Assembly: GCF_001940525.2 (NCBI RefSeq) | Contig: NZ_CP019437.1 | Location: 532,501 to 596,500, forward strand | DNA length: 64,000 nt | Origin: Thioclava nitratireducens | GTDB lineage: Bacteria > Pseudomonadota > Alphaproteobacteria > Rhodobacterales > Rhodobacteraceae | Direction: 5' to 3' | Translations under genes and position numbers: made by a program | The notes under the pieces: generated by a model | Databases searched by the model: none | What the model was told of the DNA's origin: nothing | The model's input: the letters and a program-made list of their open reading frames with translations, nothing else | Shown here: piece after piece, positions 1-12,099 of the stretch | How the letters are laid out: every line of letters begins with the position of its first letter | Numbering within the stretch: the stretch's first letter is position 1

Positions 1-1855
<1,855 letters not shown>

Positions 1856-1943
1856 GATCCGGTAGTAGCCAGACCTCTGGTAACCGATCAAACAGCATGC
1901 ACAATACAAAGTGTACGACTTGAACTTCATCGCTTCTTCCTCG

Positions 1944-2060
1944 GTTTGGTGGTCATAGCACGAGCAAAACACCCGGCTCCATTCCGAACCCGGCCGTTAA
2001 GTGCCGTCGCGCCAATGGTACTGCGTCTTAAGACGTGGGAGAGTAGGTCACCGCCAAACC
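1944..2060 (+). rRNA. rrf: 5S ribosomal RNA
   Basis: About 117 nt with the standard 5S features: a terminal helix formed by GGTTTGGTGG at the 5' end and CCGCCAAACC at the 3' end, and the conserved internal segments CCGAACCCGG and TGGGAGAGTAGG. Flanking sequences extend the terminal helix: CGCTTCTT at 1931-1938 pairs with AAGAAGCG at 2065-2072, which looks like a precursor-processing stem. It follows 23S by about 90 nt in the usual operon order. The ends are accurate to a few bases. Confidence 0.96.
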
Positions 2061-2147
2061 TAGAAAGAAGCGACGAAAAACTTCATCTCTCAAAAAACGA
2101 TGACAAACAAAATCCCGATCGCAAACACTAAATGCCCTCGGGAACAA

Positions 2148-2232
2148 ACGCGGGATCGAGCACCCCGCAAGCGAGACAAACTCTACTCGAGAGTTTGAAA
2201 AACGCGATCGCCGCGTCAGGCTCATAACCTGA
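2148..2232 (+). pseudogene. Scattered fragments of a second tRNA-fMet copy
   Basis: Bases 2148-2167 match the 5' acceptor/D-arm start of the intact tRNA-fMet (2254-2273) at 18 of 20 positions. Bases 2214-2232 match its whole anticodon arm (2280-2298) at all 19. In the intact gene these parts are about 25 nt apart; here they are 65 nt apart. The insert contains a perfect 8-bp hairpin (CAAACTCT at 2177-2184 with AGAGTTTG at 2190-2197). No T-arm or 3' acceptor strand is visible, so this is not a working tRNA. It may be the debris of a duplicated or recombined tRNA. Confidence 0.6.
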
Positions 2233-2254
2233 CAAAAGGCAAAAGCTCAACGGA

Positions 2255-2331
<77 letters not shown>

Positions 2332-2362
2332 AATCTTCTAAGTCATATCCATACGCTCACAG

Positions 2363-2385
2363 CCGCCTTCGGGCGGTCTCTTGCG
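2363..2385 (+). terminator. Hairpin after tRNA-fMet
   Basis: CCGCC-TTCG-GGCGG stem-loop (2363-2376) followed by a weak T-rich tract, 31 bases after the tRNA 3' end. It is a plausible end for the rRNA operon transcript. A second hairpin at 2439-2460 (CCCCGCC with GGCGGGG, followed by TTTGTCATTT) is a better terminator on the same strand. Confidence 0.5.
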
Positions 2386-2438
2386 TTGTGCTAAGCCCCC
2401 CAGAAGCAATGGGGAAGCAGGCGGAGTAGAATTCGACA

Positions 2439-2470
2439 CCCCGCCCCCACGAAGGCGGGGTTTGTCATTT
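2439..2470 (+). terminator. Second hairpin terminator downstream of the rRNA operon
   Basis: CCCCGCC at 2439-2445 pairs with GGCGGGG at 2454-2460 and is followed by TTTGTCATTT. On the plus strand it would stop read-through from the rRNA/tRNA operon. It falls in the decayed 3' end of the recombinase remnant on the other strand. Confidence 0.5.
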
Positions 2471-2479
2471 GTGCCATCC

Positions 2480-2736
2480 CTCAATCCCAGGATCGCACCC
2501 AACTCGCCATAAAGCTCAATCACATGGCCGCCGGGTGCGTCCGCGCCCGGGTGCAGAAAGATCCCCTCTATCGGGCCGCGCAGGATCGCCGTTGCCTCGC
2601 TGCGACTATCCTTGTCATTGAGCGCTGCCGTCAGATATTCCACCTTACTGCGGTAGACCGCGGCAAGCGCCGGGTGGATGATGACGGGATCGGGCGTTGG
2701 TATCGTGGCGAGCGTGTTCCGGAGCTCGGACTTACG
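2480..2736 (-). pseudogene. Serine site-specific recombinase, C-terminal remnant
   Basis: The open frame 2338-2775 reads through about 85 residues that look like the extreme C-terminus of a large serine recombinase (resolvase/invertase family with recombinase and zinc-beta-ribbon domains): HPALAAVYRSKV, LNDKDSRSEA, AILRGPIEGI and VIELYGELGAILGL. The catalytic resolvase domain, the recombinase domain and the zinc ribbon are all absent, so the protein cannot be active. The first residues and the tail after GAILGL have no family resemblance. The position immediately after tRNA-fMet suggests the relic of an integrated element. The family assignment is by eye. Confidence 0.7.
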
Positions 2737-2930
2737 GGGCTTACCTCGTCTCGGAGGCCAATAGTTGACCTGCACGGACGCATAGCAACACCAACCGGGC
2801 TTCGCTCGTAGCGAGGCGAAAGACCCGTGACAGTGATATTAAGGGGCATCAGGCCACGGAGGCTTCTGTCGCGTTCTCACAGTCTAAGGCGGTAAGGAGG
2901 CGCTGACCCGGGCGCTTCGGATCTGGTACG

Positions 2931-2961
2931 AAAAAGGCCTGCATCGCTGCGGGCCTTTTGT
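2931..2961. terminator. Bidirectional terminator after the helicase gene
   Basis: AAAAAGGCCTGCA, a short loop, then TGCGGGCCTTTT forms a stem with A-tract and T-tract on both sides, so it can work on either strand. It lies 13 bases beyond the stop codon of the minus-strand helicase gene. Confidence 0.75.
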
Positions 2962-2973
2962 AGAATCACATCG

Positions 2974-4893
2974 TCACTTGCGCGGCTTTTTCGGGCCGCC
3001 GGGCTTGGGCTTTCCGCTTTTTCCCGGATGCGTCCCTTTGCCGGGGCCCGCGTATTTCGCGCGAGGTTTTTTCGGTTTCGCGCCGGCGCCGCCCTCGGGC
3101 TTGCGCTTTTTCGACGGGATATCCGCTAGGGCGGCAAAGACCGCCTCGTCATCCGGGCTCCAGCCGCTCGTCTTGGTATTGTCCGCCGGAGCGCCTTCAG
3201 TACGTGCGCCCTTGGGCGAGCCTTTGCGATGGGGCGCCTTGCCCGGGTGTTCCCCACGCTCGCCACGATGGGGCTTGCCCTGCGGTTTGTCGGCGCGCCG
3301 CTTTTTCGGCGGCGGGCCGAAATCGGGTTCACCATTGAGGGCGCGGGCCGTGATCTCGTCGGAGAGCTCGCCATCGGGACCAAGCGAGGCCGCGAACTTT
3401 GCGACGCTCTTCTCGGCAATCTCGACGAAGGTTTCGTCGTCGCGCACGCGGATCGCGCCGATGGCGGATTTCTCCAGATCGGCATGGCGGCGCAGGAGCG
3501 GCAGCAGCCAACGCGGCTCGGCTCGGTCATTGCGCCCGACCGACAGAGTGAACCAGCGGCTCGGACCGAATTCCTGACGCTCGGACTGGCCCTTGGTGTC
3601 GGGCGGCAGAAGGTCTTCGGGCGGTGCGTTGCGCGCTTGCTGCAGGCGTAGGAAGGCGGCGGCGACAGCCTCGGCCCCGTGCCTGTCGAGCAGCTTGCGC
3701 GCGAACGCCGCCTGATCCTCGGTGATCGGCTCGCGCCAATCGGGATCGGTCAGCAGGCGCTCTTCGTCGCGCGCGATGATCGACTCGGCAGAGGGCGGCA
3801 CCGTCCATTCCGCTTTGATCTTGGCGAATTTCAGCAGGCGCTCGGCGCGTTTGACCATGCGAGGCGGCACGATCAGCGCGGACATCCCCTTGCGCCCGGC
3901 GCGACCCGTCCGACCCGAACGGTGCAGCAGGCTCTCTGTGTTCTGCGGCAGATCGGCATGGATCACTAGGCTCAGGTTCGGCAGGTCGATACCGCGTGCG
4001 GCGACGTCGGTCGCCACGCAGACCCGCGCCCGCCCGTCGCGCATCGCCTGCAGCGCGTGGCTGCGTTCGGCCTGTGACAGCTCGCCCGAGAGCGTCACGA
4101 CCGAGAGGCCGCGATTGCCGAGACGGGCGCTGAGATGGTTCACCGCCGCGCGGGTGTTGGCGAAGACGATGGCGCTTTCGTCATGATGAAAACGCAGCAG
4201 GTTGAAGATCGCATGATCGCTGTCCGAGGCCGCGACCTTCAGCGCCTTATAGGCGATGTCGGAGTGCTGCTGCGCGGTGTTGATCGTCGAGATGCGCTGC
4301 GCGTCGTTCTGGAACTGCTCGGCCAGTTTCGCGATCATAGGCGACACGGTGGCCGAGAACAGCAGCGTGCGGCGCTCTTCCGTAGCGGAGCCGAGGATGA
4401 ATTCGAGGTCTTCGCGGAAACCCAGATCGAGCATCTCGTCGGCTTCGTCGAGCACGACCGCGCGGATGTCGCCCAGGTCGAGCGCGCCGCGGCGGATATG
4501 ATCGCTCAGACGGCCGGGGGTGCCGACCACGATATGGGTGCCGCGCTCGAGGGCGCGCCGTTCCTGCCGCGGATCCATGCCGCCGACGCAGGAGCTGACG
4601 ATGGCGCCGGTCTTGCCATAGAGCCAGCGCAATTCCTGCATGACCTGGAAAGCGAGTTCCCGCGTGGGGGCCACGACGAGTGCAAGCGGCGTGCCGGCCG
4701 GGCCGAAGCTTTCGGCCTCGCCCAGAAGGGTCGGCGCGATCGCGAGACCGAAGCCGACCGTTTTGCCCGAGCCGGTCTGGGCAGAGACCAGCAGGTCCTT
4801 GCCCGCCAGCGCGGGATCGGTCACCGCGTCCTGCACGGGAGTGAGAGTGTCGTAGCCGCGCTCGGCGAGCGCTGCGGAAAGGGAGGGGATCAT
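2974..4893 (-). CDS. DEAD/DEAH-box RNA helicase with DbpA-type RNA-binding domain
   Basis: ATP-dependent RNA helicase, probably acting in ribosome assembly or RNA turnover. From the ATG at 4893 (639 aa) it has the Q motif (TPVQ near residue 18), Walker A AQTGSGKT at 38-45, DEAD at 149-152, SAT at 180-182 and HRSGRTGR at 324-331. A DbpA-like C-terminal RNA-binding domain follows at about 455-530 (FTLSVGRND...). The last ~110 residues are Lys/Arg/Gly/Pro-rich and disordered. An in-frame upstream ATG at 4968 would add 25 residues lying before the family's usual start, so 4893 is preferred. DbpA proteins recognise 23S rRNA hairpin 92, and a 23S gene lies next door, but that adjacency may be coincidence. 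Confidence 0.93.
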   Translation of the reverse strand: MIPSLSAALAERGYDTLTPVQDAVTDPALAGKDLLVSAQTGSGKTVGFGLAIAPTLLGEAESFGPAGTPLALVVAPTRELAFQVMQELRWLYGKTGAIVSSCVGGMDPRQERRALERGTHIVVGTPGRLSDHIRRGALDLGDIRAVVLDEADEMLDLGFREDLEFILGSATEERRTLLFSATVSPMIAKLAEQFQNDAQRISTINTAQQHSDIAYKALKVAASDSDHAIFNLLRFHHDESAIVFANTRAAVNHLSARLGNRGLSVVTLSGELSQAERSHALQAMRDGRARVCVATDVAARGIDLPNLSLVIHADLPQNTESLLHRSGRTGRAGRKGMSALIVPPRMVKRAERLLKFAKIKAEWTVPPSAESIIARDEERLLTDPDWREPITEDQAAFARKLLDRHGAEAVAAAFLRLQQARNAPPEDLLPPDTKGQSERQEFGPSRWFTLSVGRNDRAEPRWLLPLLRRHADLEKSAIGAIRVRDDETFVEIAEKSVAKFAASLGPDGELSDEITARALNGEPDFGPPPKKRRADKPQGKPHRGERGEHPGKAPHRKGSPKGARTEGAPADNTKTSGWSPDDEAVFAALADIPSKKRKPEGGAGAKPKKPRAKYAGPGKGTHPGKSGKPKPGGPKKPRK

Positions 4894-5036
4894 CGGAAAG
4901 TCGTCCAAGCAATGACGTAAGGGACGGGCCGCTCTGCTTCTGGCAGCCCGTGCGGAAGGCGCCTGCATAACGGTCCTTGCGGCAAATGTATATTGCCTAT
5001 TTCGCGAATCCGGCCCTGAGAGGCAAGAATCCTTGG

Positions 5037-6065
5037 TCAGGCGAGGACTTGCAGCACCACTGCCGAGGCGTAGATCGCGACCAGAAGCAGGCTCTCGATC
5101 CCGATCCGGGCCGGCCCGTCCTTCTGCCGCAGGATCAATCCGCCCAGCAACACGCCCGTCATCATCAGTCCCGTCGCCAGCCAGTACAGATCCGGCATCG
5201 AGACTGCGTGGTAGAGCGAACCCTCGCGATACGCCCCGTCCGAGAAGACTAGGAACAGCGTGTCGAAGGTGTTGCCGCCGATAATGCCGCCGATTGCCAG
5301 TTGCAGTGCGCCGCGGCGGACGGCCGTCAGCGTCGTCACCAGTTCCGGCAGCGATGTTACCACCGCCGTCAGCAATGCGCCTACCAGCGAGGAGCTGAGG
5401 TCGAAACGTGTGACGAATTCCCGCCCCGCTTGCGAAATGACCCAGCCGCTGAGGCCCATGACGACGACGAGGCCGACGAAGACGAGGATCGGCCCGCGTG
5501 GTGAACGGTTCCTCTCTTCTTCGTCCTCGGGCTCGTCATGGCGGGTCTCGCGGGTTTCGACCGGTTTCCACATCGGCGTTTCCGACACCTGGGCTGCGAG
5601 CTTGGTGCCGCCGAGATAGGCGAGAAACAGGATCACCGAGGCCGGGCTGATGCCCCAGATCGCGTAATCGGGCGCGGCGGTCGCGGCGAGCGGGATCGAC
5701 AGCAGCACGATCAGCATCACCGCCTGAAACAGGTTGGCAGGCTCCGCCGCCGAATGTTCGAGATTGGCCCGCCGGTGCAGCATGTCGGCCAGCGCCAGAA
5801 AGAAGGTCTGCGCGGCGATCCCGCCTACGGCGTTTGAGAAGGCGAAACTCGCGTCCCCTTGTGCGGCTACCGAGACGGAGACGACGATCCCCGACAGCGA
5901 AGTCGCGGCGCCCAGAACGATACCGCCCGCCAGCGCCTCGCCGATGCGGGTGCGATCCGCGATCACGTCGGCCAGCCCGGTCGCCTTGATCGAGGAGATG
6001 ACGACGATCAACCCCGCAAGGGTGAAAGCGCCAAGCAGAAGAGGGGTCGAGAGAGAGGCGATCAT
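5037..6065 (-). CDS. Sodium/calcium exchanger (CaCA) family membrane protein
   Basis: A 342-aa inner-membrane protein with about ten hydrophobic segments and the two-fold repeat of the Ca2+:cation antiporter superfamily. The second alpha repeat keeps the signature (TSLPELVTTL ... GGIIGGNTFDT). The first has TSLSGIVVSV, lacking the Pro-Glu pair, and SNAVGGIAAQTFF in place of the usual GNxxGSNxFN. A hydrophilic, acidic loop (about residues 175-205, HDEPEDEEE) separates the halves. The start at 6065 is chosen for the GGAG seven bases upstream; an upstream in-frame start at 6146 has no ribosome site. Ion and direction cannot be told from sequence. It is transcribed away from xylB. Confidence 0.82.
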   Translation of the reverse strand: MIASLSTPLLLGAFTLAGLIVVISSIKATGLADVIADRTRIGEALAGGIVLGAATSLSGIVVSVSVAAQGDASFAFSNAVGGIAAQTFFLALADMLHRRANLEHSAAEPANLFQAVMLIVLLSIPLAATAAPDYAIWGISPASVILFLAYLGGTKLAAQVSETPMWKPVETRETRHDEPEDEEERNRSPRGPILVFVGLVVVMGLSGWVISQAGREFVTRFDLSSSLVGALLTAVVTSLPELVTTLTAVRRGALQLAIGGIIGGNTFDTLFLVFSDGAYREGSLYHAVSMPDLYWLATGLMMTGVLLGGLILRQKDGPARIGIESLLLVAIYASAVVLQVLA

Positions 6066-6228
6066 CCAGGCTCCGGGGTCACTGTTCGAAAGGCAACCGC
6101 GCAATGCGCTCACGGTTCCGTTATGCGGTGCGACGGACAGGCACATTCGTGTGGGGTCGAGGAGTCGACATGCCCGCCAGAGACGTTAGGGTCGGCGCGA
6201 GACGAGTAGCGCGCGCGGGAGGACAAGC

Positions 6229-7665
6229 ATGTTTATCGGATTGGATCTGGGCACCTCGGGGCTGAAGGGCCTCTTGATAGACGATGCGCAGCGCGTGGTG
6301 GCCGAGGCGACGCATCCCCTCACCGTTTCGCGCCCCCATGAAGGCTGGTCGGAGCAGAATCCCGCCGAATGGGTCGCGGCGATGGAGGCGGTGCTGGGCA
6401 CGCTCGCGCAGCATGACCTCTCGCCGGTGCGCGGTATCGGGCTTTCCGGGCATATGCATGGTGCGACGCTGCTGGATGCGCAGGACGCGGTGCTGCGGCC
6501 CTGCATCCTGTGGAACGACACTCGCGCCCACCGCGAGGCGGCGTCCCTCGACGCCGACCCGCAGTTCCGCGAAATCAGCGGTAATATCGTCTTCCCCGGC
6601 TTCACCGCACCGAAGCTGGTTTGGCTTGCGAAGCATGAGCCTGAAATCTTCGCGAAGGTGGCGAAGGTACTGTTGCCGAAGGATTACCTGCGGCTCTGGC
6701 TGACCGGGGAACATGCCTCGGAGATGTCCGATTCCGCCGGAACCAGCTGGCTCGATACCGGTGCGCGTGACTGGTCGGACGCGCTTCTGTCGGCGACGGG
6801 GATGCGGCACGAGCAGATGCCGCGTCTCGTCGAAGGCTCGGACGTGTCGGGCACGCTGCGCCCGCAGGTCGCGGCACGCTTCGGCCTCCCGGACGGTGTC
6901 GTCGTGGCCGGTGGCGGTGGCGACAACGCGGCTTCGGGCGTTGGCGTCGGCGTCGTGGCGGCCGGACAGGCCTTTGTCTCGCTCGGCACTTCGGGGGTGC
7001 TTTTCGCCGCGGACGACGGCTATCGGCCCGATGCGGCGAGCGCCGTGCACAGCTTCTGTCACGCCCTGCCTCAGACATGGCACCAGATGGGCGTGGTGCT
7101 GGCCGCGACCGACGCGCTGAACTGGTATGCGCGGCTTCTGGAGAGCGACGCCAAGCAGCTGACCGAGGGCCTCGGCCCGTTGCGGGCGCCGGGCAAGGCG
7201 CGCTTCCTGCCCTATCTCGGCGGCGAGCGCACGCCGCTGAACGACGCGGCGATCCGTGGGGCCTTCATCGGGCTTGAGCATGCGACCGATCGGGCGGCGA
7301 CGACGCGGGCCGTGCTGGAAGGCGTGAGTTTCGCGCTTCGCGATTGTCGCGACGCGCTGGCTGGGACCGGGACGCGGATCGAGACGCTGCTTGGTGTCGG
7401 CGGCGGGACGCGTTCGCGTTATTGGTGTGAGGCAATCGCGACGGCGCTCGATACGCCGGTGGCCCTGCCGGTGGCGGGCGACTACGGCGGCGCCTTCGGG
7501 GCGGCACGGCTCGGCATGATGGCGGCGACCGGCGGCGGGTTGGAACTCGCACGCCCGCCCGAGATTGCCGCGACGATCGAGCCGGTGCCTGCGTTGCGCG
7601 CGGCGTTCGACGAGGGCTATGAGCGATATCGTCAAGCCGGTGCCGCGCTGAGCGGTTTGACCTGA
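6229..7665 (+). CDS. xylB: Xylulokinase
   Basis: FGGY-family sugar kinase of 478 aa that phosphorylates D-xylulose to D-xylulose 5-phosphate. The N-terminal phosphate-1 motif LDLGTSGLKGLL is at residues 4-15, followed by the xylulokinase hallmarks GWSEQNP (~40), GLSGHMHGA (~75) and ILWNDTRA (~93). The C-terminal nucleotide-binding segment is GVGGGTRSRYWCEAIA (~390). GGGAGGA precedes the ATG. No xylose isomerase or transporter lies beside it; the convergent neighbour is an aldose 1-epimerase, which fits sugar use. XylB is the best family match by length and motifs, though another pentulose kinase is possible. Confidence 0.9.
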   Translation: MFIGLDLGTSGLKGLLIDDAQRVVAEATHPLTVSRPHEGWSEQNPAEWVAAMEAVLGTLAQHDLSPVRGIGLSGHMHGATLLDAQDAVLRPCILWNDTRAHREAASLDADPQFREISGNIVFPGFTAPKLVWLAKHEPEIFAKVAKVLLPKDYLRLWLTGEHASEMSDSAGTSWLDTGARDWSDALLSATGMRHEQMPRLVEGSDVSGTLRPQVAARFGLPDGVVVAGGGGDNAASGVGVGVVAAGQAFVSLGTSGVLFAADDGYRPDAASAVHSFCHALPQTWHQMGVVLAATDALNWYARLLESDAKQLTEGLGPLRAPGKARFLPYLGGERTPLNDAAIRGAFIGLEHATDRAATTRAVLEGVSFALRDCRDALAGTGTRIETLLGVGGGTRSRYWCEAIATALDTPVALPVAGDYGGAFGAARLGMMAATGGGLELARPPEIAATIEPVPALRAAFDEGYERYRQAGAALSGLT

Positions 7666-7708
7666 CCCTGCGCGCCGCGCCTTTTCCGCTGGCGTGGCTT
7701 TCGCGGGC

Positions 7709-8632
7709 TCAGCCCGAGAACTGCAGGCGAATTCGGTTCACGTATTCCTTGCCGGGTTGCAGGATCGCGGACGGGTACTCGGGGTGATTGGGCGCATCGG
7801 GCCACGCTTGCGGCTCCAGACAGATCGCGTTGAAGCTATCACCCGATGGCGAAGTGTAGACCTGCAAGCCGGGCTGGTTGCTCAGCATCGTCATGCTGCG
7901 CCCCGAGGCCGGATCGTTCAGTGCCGCAATCTCGCGCATGGCGCCGGGACGCAGACAGAAGTTGTGATCGAAGCCTGCGCCATCCGGTCCCGGCACCGGG
8001 GCCGAATCGCGAAAGTCGAACCGGGTGCCTGCGACATCGCGCGGGGCGCCGACAGGCAATGTTTCGGAATCGATCTCCAGCACCTGATCGGCGTTGATCT
8101 TCAGCCGGTGATCGGCGATCGAGCCACCGCCGGCGAGGTTGAAATACCCGTGCGAGGTCAGCGAGACCGGGCAGGCCCGATCACAGCGCGCGCGATAGGT
8201 GATCGTCAGAGTGGCAGGGTCCGATAGCGCAAAGCTCGCCTCCGCCACGAGATTGCCGGGAAATCCCTGATCGCCGTCGCGGCTTTCGAGCCGCAGCGCC
8301 ACCGCGTTGATCCAATGCGCGACGACCGTCCAGTCGCGCTGGTCGAAGCCCTGACCGCCGCCGTGAAGGCAGTTTCCGTTCTCGTTCGTATCGAGCTGGA
8401 ACTGCTCGCCATCAAGCGTGAAGCGGCCCCCGGCGATGCGGTTGGAGTAGCGCCCGATTGTTGCGCCGTGGAAGCTGCGTGCGGTCTCTCCGGGATCGGG
8501 GCCGATAAGAATCTCGACCGGGTCGTCGGCGCCTGGCAGGACCAAGCTTGTCAGTCGTGCGCCTTTCGGGTCGATGCGGACCCGCATCCCCGAAGCAAGC
8601 CCGATCTCCAGTTCTGTTTCATGATCGAACAT
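7709..8632 (-). CDS. galM: Aldose 1-epimerase (mutarotase)
   Basis: A 307-aa GalM-family enzyme that interconverts alpha and beta anomers of free aldoses such as glucose, galactose or xylose. Family motifs visible are GATIGRYSNRIAGGRF (~48-63, the NR substrate contact), LHGG (~81), the catalytic-His region SLTSHGYFNLAG (~150), GFDHNF (~210) and the catalytic-Glu region CLEPQAWPDAPNHP (~265). The start is ATG at 8632 or a GTG at 8659 nine codons earlier; AAGG precedes the GTG and GGGAC precedes the ATG, so the choice is open. It converges on xylB with a 43-base gap. No signal peptide is seen. Confidence 0.88.
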   Translation of the reverse strand: MFDHETELEIGLASGMRVRIDPKGARLTSLVLPGADDPVEILIGPDPGETARSFHGATIGRYSNRIAGGRFTLDGEQFQLDTNENGNCLHGGGQGFDQRDWTVVAHWINAVALRLESRDGDQGFPGNLVAEASFALSDPATLTITYRARCDRACPVSLTSHGYFNLAGGGSIADHRLKINADQVLEIDSETLPVGAPRDVAGTRFDFRDSAPVPGPDGAGFDHNFCLRPGAMREIAALNDPASGRSMTMLSNQPGLQVYTSPSGDSFNAICLEPQAWPDAPNHPEYPSAILQPGKEYVNRIRLQFSG

Positions 8633-8666
8633 GCTCTTGTCCCGTCCGGTTCCCGACACGACTTAC

Positions 8667-8676
8667 CTTACGTAAG
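8667..8676. promoter_or_regulatory. CTTACGTAAG palindrome upstream of galM
   Basis: A perfect 10-bp palindrome just upstream of both possible galM start codons (8632 and 8659). The same half-site, CTTACG/CGTAAG, reappears with a 3-base spacer at 31994-32008 in front of the LuxR-type gene. An operator role is inferred only from position and symmetry. Confidence 0.35.
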
Positions 8677-8852
8677 CCTATTCGCACGTCACGACTTTAA
8701 CCTCGATCAATCTCTTAGGCGAGTTAGCTACATCGTCAGTCGGCTGCCCGCCAAACGCGCTGAACGCCCCGAGTCTCACCATACAGCAACGCTGGCGTTC
8801 CTTAAAAGTTTCGTGATCGGTGTGGAGAATTTGGGGGCGAGGCGTTTTCACG

Positions 8853-8881
8853 CTCGATTATGCGCGAAAAGTGTCTATAAT
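8853..8881 (+). promoter_or_regulatory. Candidate sigma-70 promoter of glpD
   Basis: A perfect TATAAT at 8876-8881 in an AT-rich pocket 64 bases upstream of glpD. The matching -35 at the right distance (CTCGAT, 17-bp spacer) is poor, so an activator or repressor probably matters. The rest of the 8660-8944 gap shows no gene. Confidence 0.45.
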
Positions 8882-8944
8882 TATCAATAACGAAAAATAT
8901 CGCGCCTAATGGTGCAGAAGCGATGGGCGTTAGGAGTGCGCAGA

Positions 8945-10504
8945 ATGTCACAGGCAGTAGACCTCTTCGTGATCGGCGGCGGCGTGAACGGCTGCGGGAT
9001 CGCGCGCGACGCGGCAGGGCGTGGCCTCAGGGTGCGTCTGGCCGAGATGGGCGACCTCGCGCAGGCGACCTCCTCGGCCTCCACCAAGTTATTCCATGGC
9101 GGGCTGCGCTATCTCGAGTATCGCGAGATCAAACTGGTGCGCGAGGCACTGTCCGAGCGCGAGGTGCTGATCCGCGCGATGCCGCATATCTCCTGGCCGA
9201 TGCGCTTCGTGCTGCCCTACAGCGCCGACATGCGTTTCGAGAGCGATACGCCGGTCTCGAAGATGCTCTCGACCGTGATGCCGTGGATGAGGGGCAAGCG
9301 CCCGTCCTGGATGATCCGCTCGGGGCTGTTCCTCTACGATCATCTGGGAGGGCAGGGGCTCTTGCCGGGTACGAAGCGACTCGATCTGCGCAACACGCCC
9401 GAAGGCGCGCCGCTGAAGGATCAATTCGCTCATGCCTTCGAATATTCCGACGGCTGGGTGCAGGACGCCCGGCTCGTCGTGCTCAATGCGCGCGACGCCG
9501 AGGCGCATGGCGCCGACATTCGTGTGCAGACGAGGGTCGTCGAGGCGCATCGCGACGGCGGTCATTGGGTGATCACCACCGAGGGGCCGAACGGGCGCGA
9601 GGAGCATTTGGCCCGCGCCGTGGTCAATGCGGGCGGCCCGTGGGTCGAGCAGATCCTGAAAGGTACGATGGGCAGCGCCAGCCGCGAGCATATCCGACTC
9701 GTGCGCGGCAGCCATATCGTGACCCGCAAGCTCTACGATCACGATAAATGCTACTTCTTCCAAGGCACCGACGGGCGGATCATCTTCGCGATCCCCTATG
9801 AACAGGACTTCACCCTGATCGGCACGACCGAGGCCGCGCATGAGGATTCGCCGCTCGCCGCCGAATGCACCGAAGCCGAGCGCGATTACCTGTGCGAATT
9901 CGCCTCCGAGTATTTCAAGCAGGAAGTCACGCCCGACGATGTCGTCTGGACCTATTCCGGCGTGCGCCCGCTCTATGAGGACGGCGCGAGTTCTGCGACC
10001 GCGGCGACGCGCGAATACGTGCTCTCGCTCGATGCCCCGACGGGCCAGCCGGCGGCGCTGCATGTATTCGGCGGCAAGATCACCACCTATCGTCGTCTTG
10101 CCGAGGATGCGCTGGCCAAGCTGCGGCCGCATCTGCCCGGGATGGGCGGGCCGTGGACGAAAGACGCGCGTCTCCCGGGCGGCGATTTCGCCCCCGAAGG
10201 GGTCGAGGCCAAGATCGCCAAGCTCTCGCAAGACTACCCCTTCGTGGATCGCAAATGGGCCGAGCGGATGATCCGTCATTATGGCACCGAGGCGTGGGAC
10301 ATCTTCGGCGATGCCAAGGCGCTGGCCGATCTGGGCCGCGATTTCGGCGGTACGCTTACCGAGGCCGAACTGCGCTGGCTCGTCGAGAGGGAATGGGCCC
10401 GCAAGGTCGAGGACGTGATCTGGCGGCGTACCAAGCTGGGCTTGCGGCTCGATGCCGATCAGGTCAACTCTGTCGCCGCGTGGCTGGAGGAGCACGCGGC
10501 CTGA
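8945..10504 (+). CDS. glpD: Glycerol-3-phosphate dehydrogenase (aerobic, FAD)
   Basis: Membrane-associated flavoenzyme (519 aa) that oxidises sn-glycerol 3-phosphate to dihydroxyacetone phosphate and passes electrons to quinone. The N-terminal FAD-binding motif is DLFVIGGGVNGCGIARDAAGR without its last bases (residues 6-25). FHGGLRYLEY (~50) and the GHWVITTEGPNG region follow, with the C-terminal GlpD domain from ~400. The ATG at 8945 has AGGAG eight bases upstream; an earlier in-frame start at 8909 precedes the Rossmann motif needlessly. glpK follows 21 bases later, so the pair forms a glycerol-use operon. No glpF or glpR is present. Confidence 0.95.
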   Translation: MSQAVDLFVIGGGVNGCGIARDAAGRGLRVRLAEMGDLAQATSSASTKLFHGGLRYLEYREIKLVREALSEREVLIRAMPHISWPMRFVLPYSADMRFESDTPVSKMLSTVMPWMRGKRPSWMIRSGLFLYDHLGGQGLLPGTKRLDLRNTPEGAPLKDQFAHAFEYSDGWVQDARLVVLNARDAEAHGADIRVQTRVVEAHRDGGHWVITTEGPNGREEHLARAVVNAGGPWVEQILKGTMGSASREHIRLVRGSHIVTRKLYDHDKCYFFQGTDGRIIFAIPYEQDFTLIGTTEAAHEDSPLAAECTEAERDYLCEFASEYFKQEVTPDDVVWTYSGVRPLYEDGASSATAATREYVLSLDAPTGQPAALHVFGGKITTYRRLAEDALAKLRPHLPGMGGPWTKDARLPGGDFAPEGVEAKIAKLSQDYPFVDRKWAERMIRHYGTEAWDIFGDAKALADLGRDFGGTLTEAELRWLVEREWARKVEDVIWRRTKLGLRLDADQVNSVAAWLEEHAA

Positions 10505-10525
10505 GGCGCGAAACGGGAGGACTTC

Positions 10526-12013
<1,488 letters not shown>

Positions 12014-12099
12014 CCTGCGGCGATGGGTCAGCCCCCCTTTCCCTTTCGCGTATTTTGCTCTTTCTTGTCCCGGTTCGACCCGAAGACAGGAGCCATTCG

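Noticed and set aside
8876..8897. GlpR operator in front of glpD
   Set aside because: AT-rich sequence after the TATAAT partly resembles the E. coli GlpR site but spacing is off by one and no glpR is nearby.
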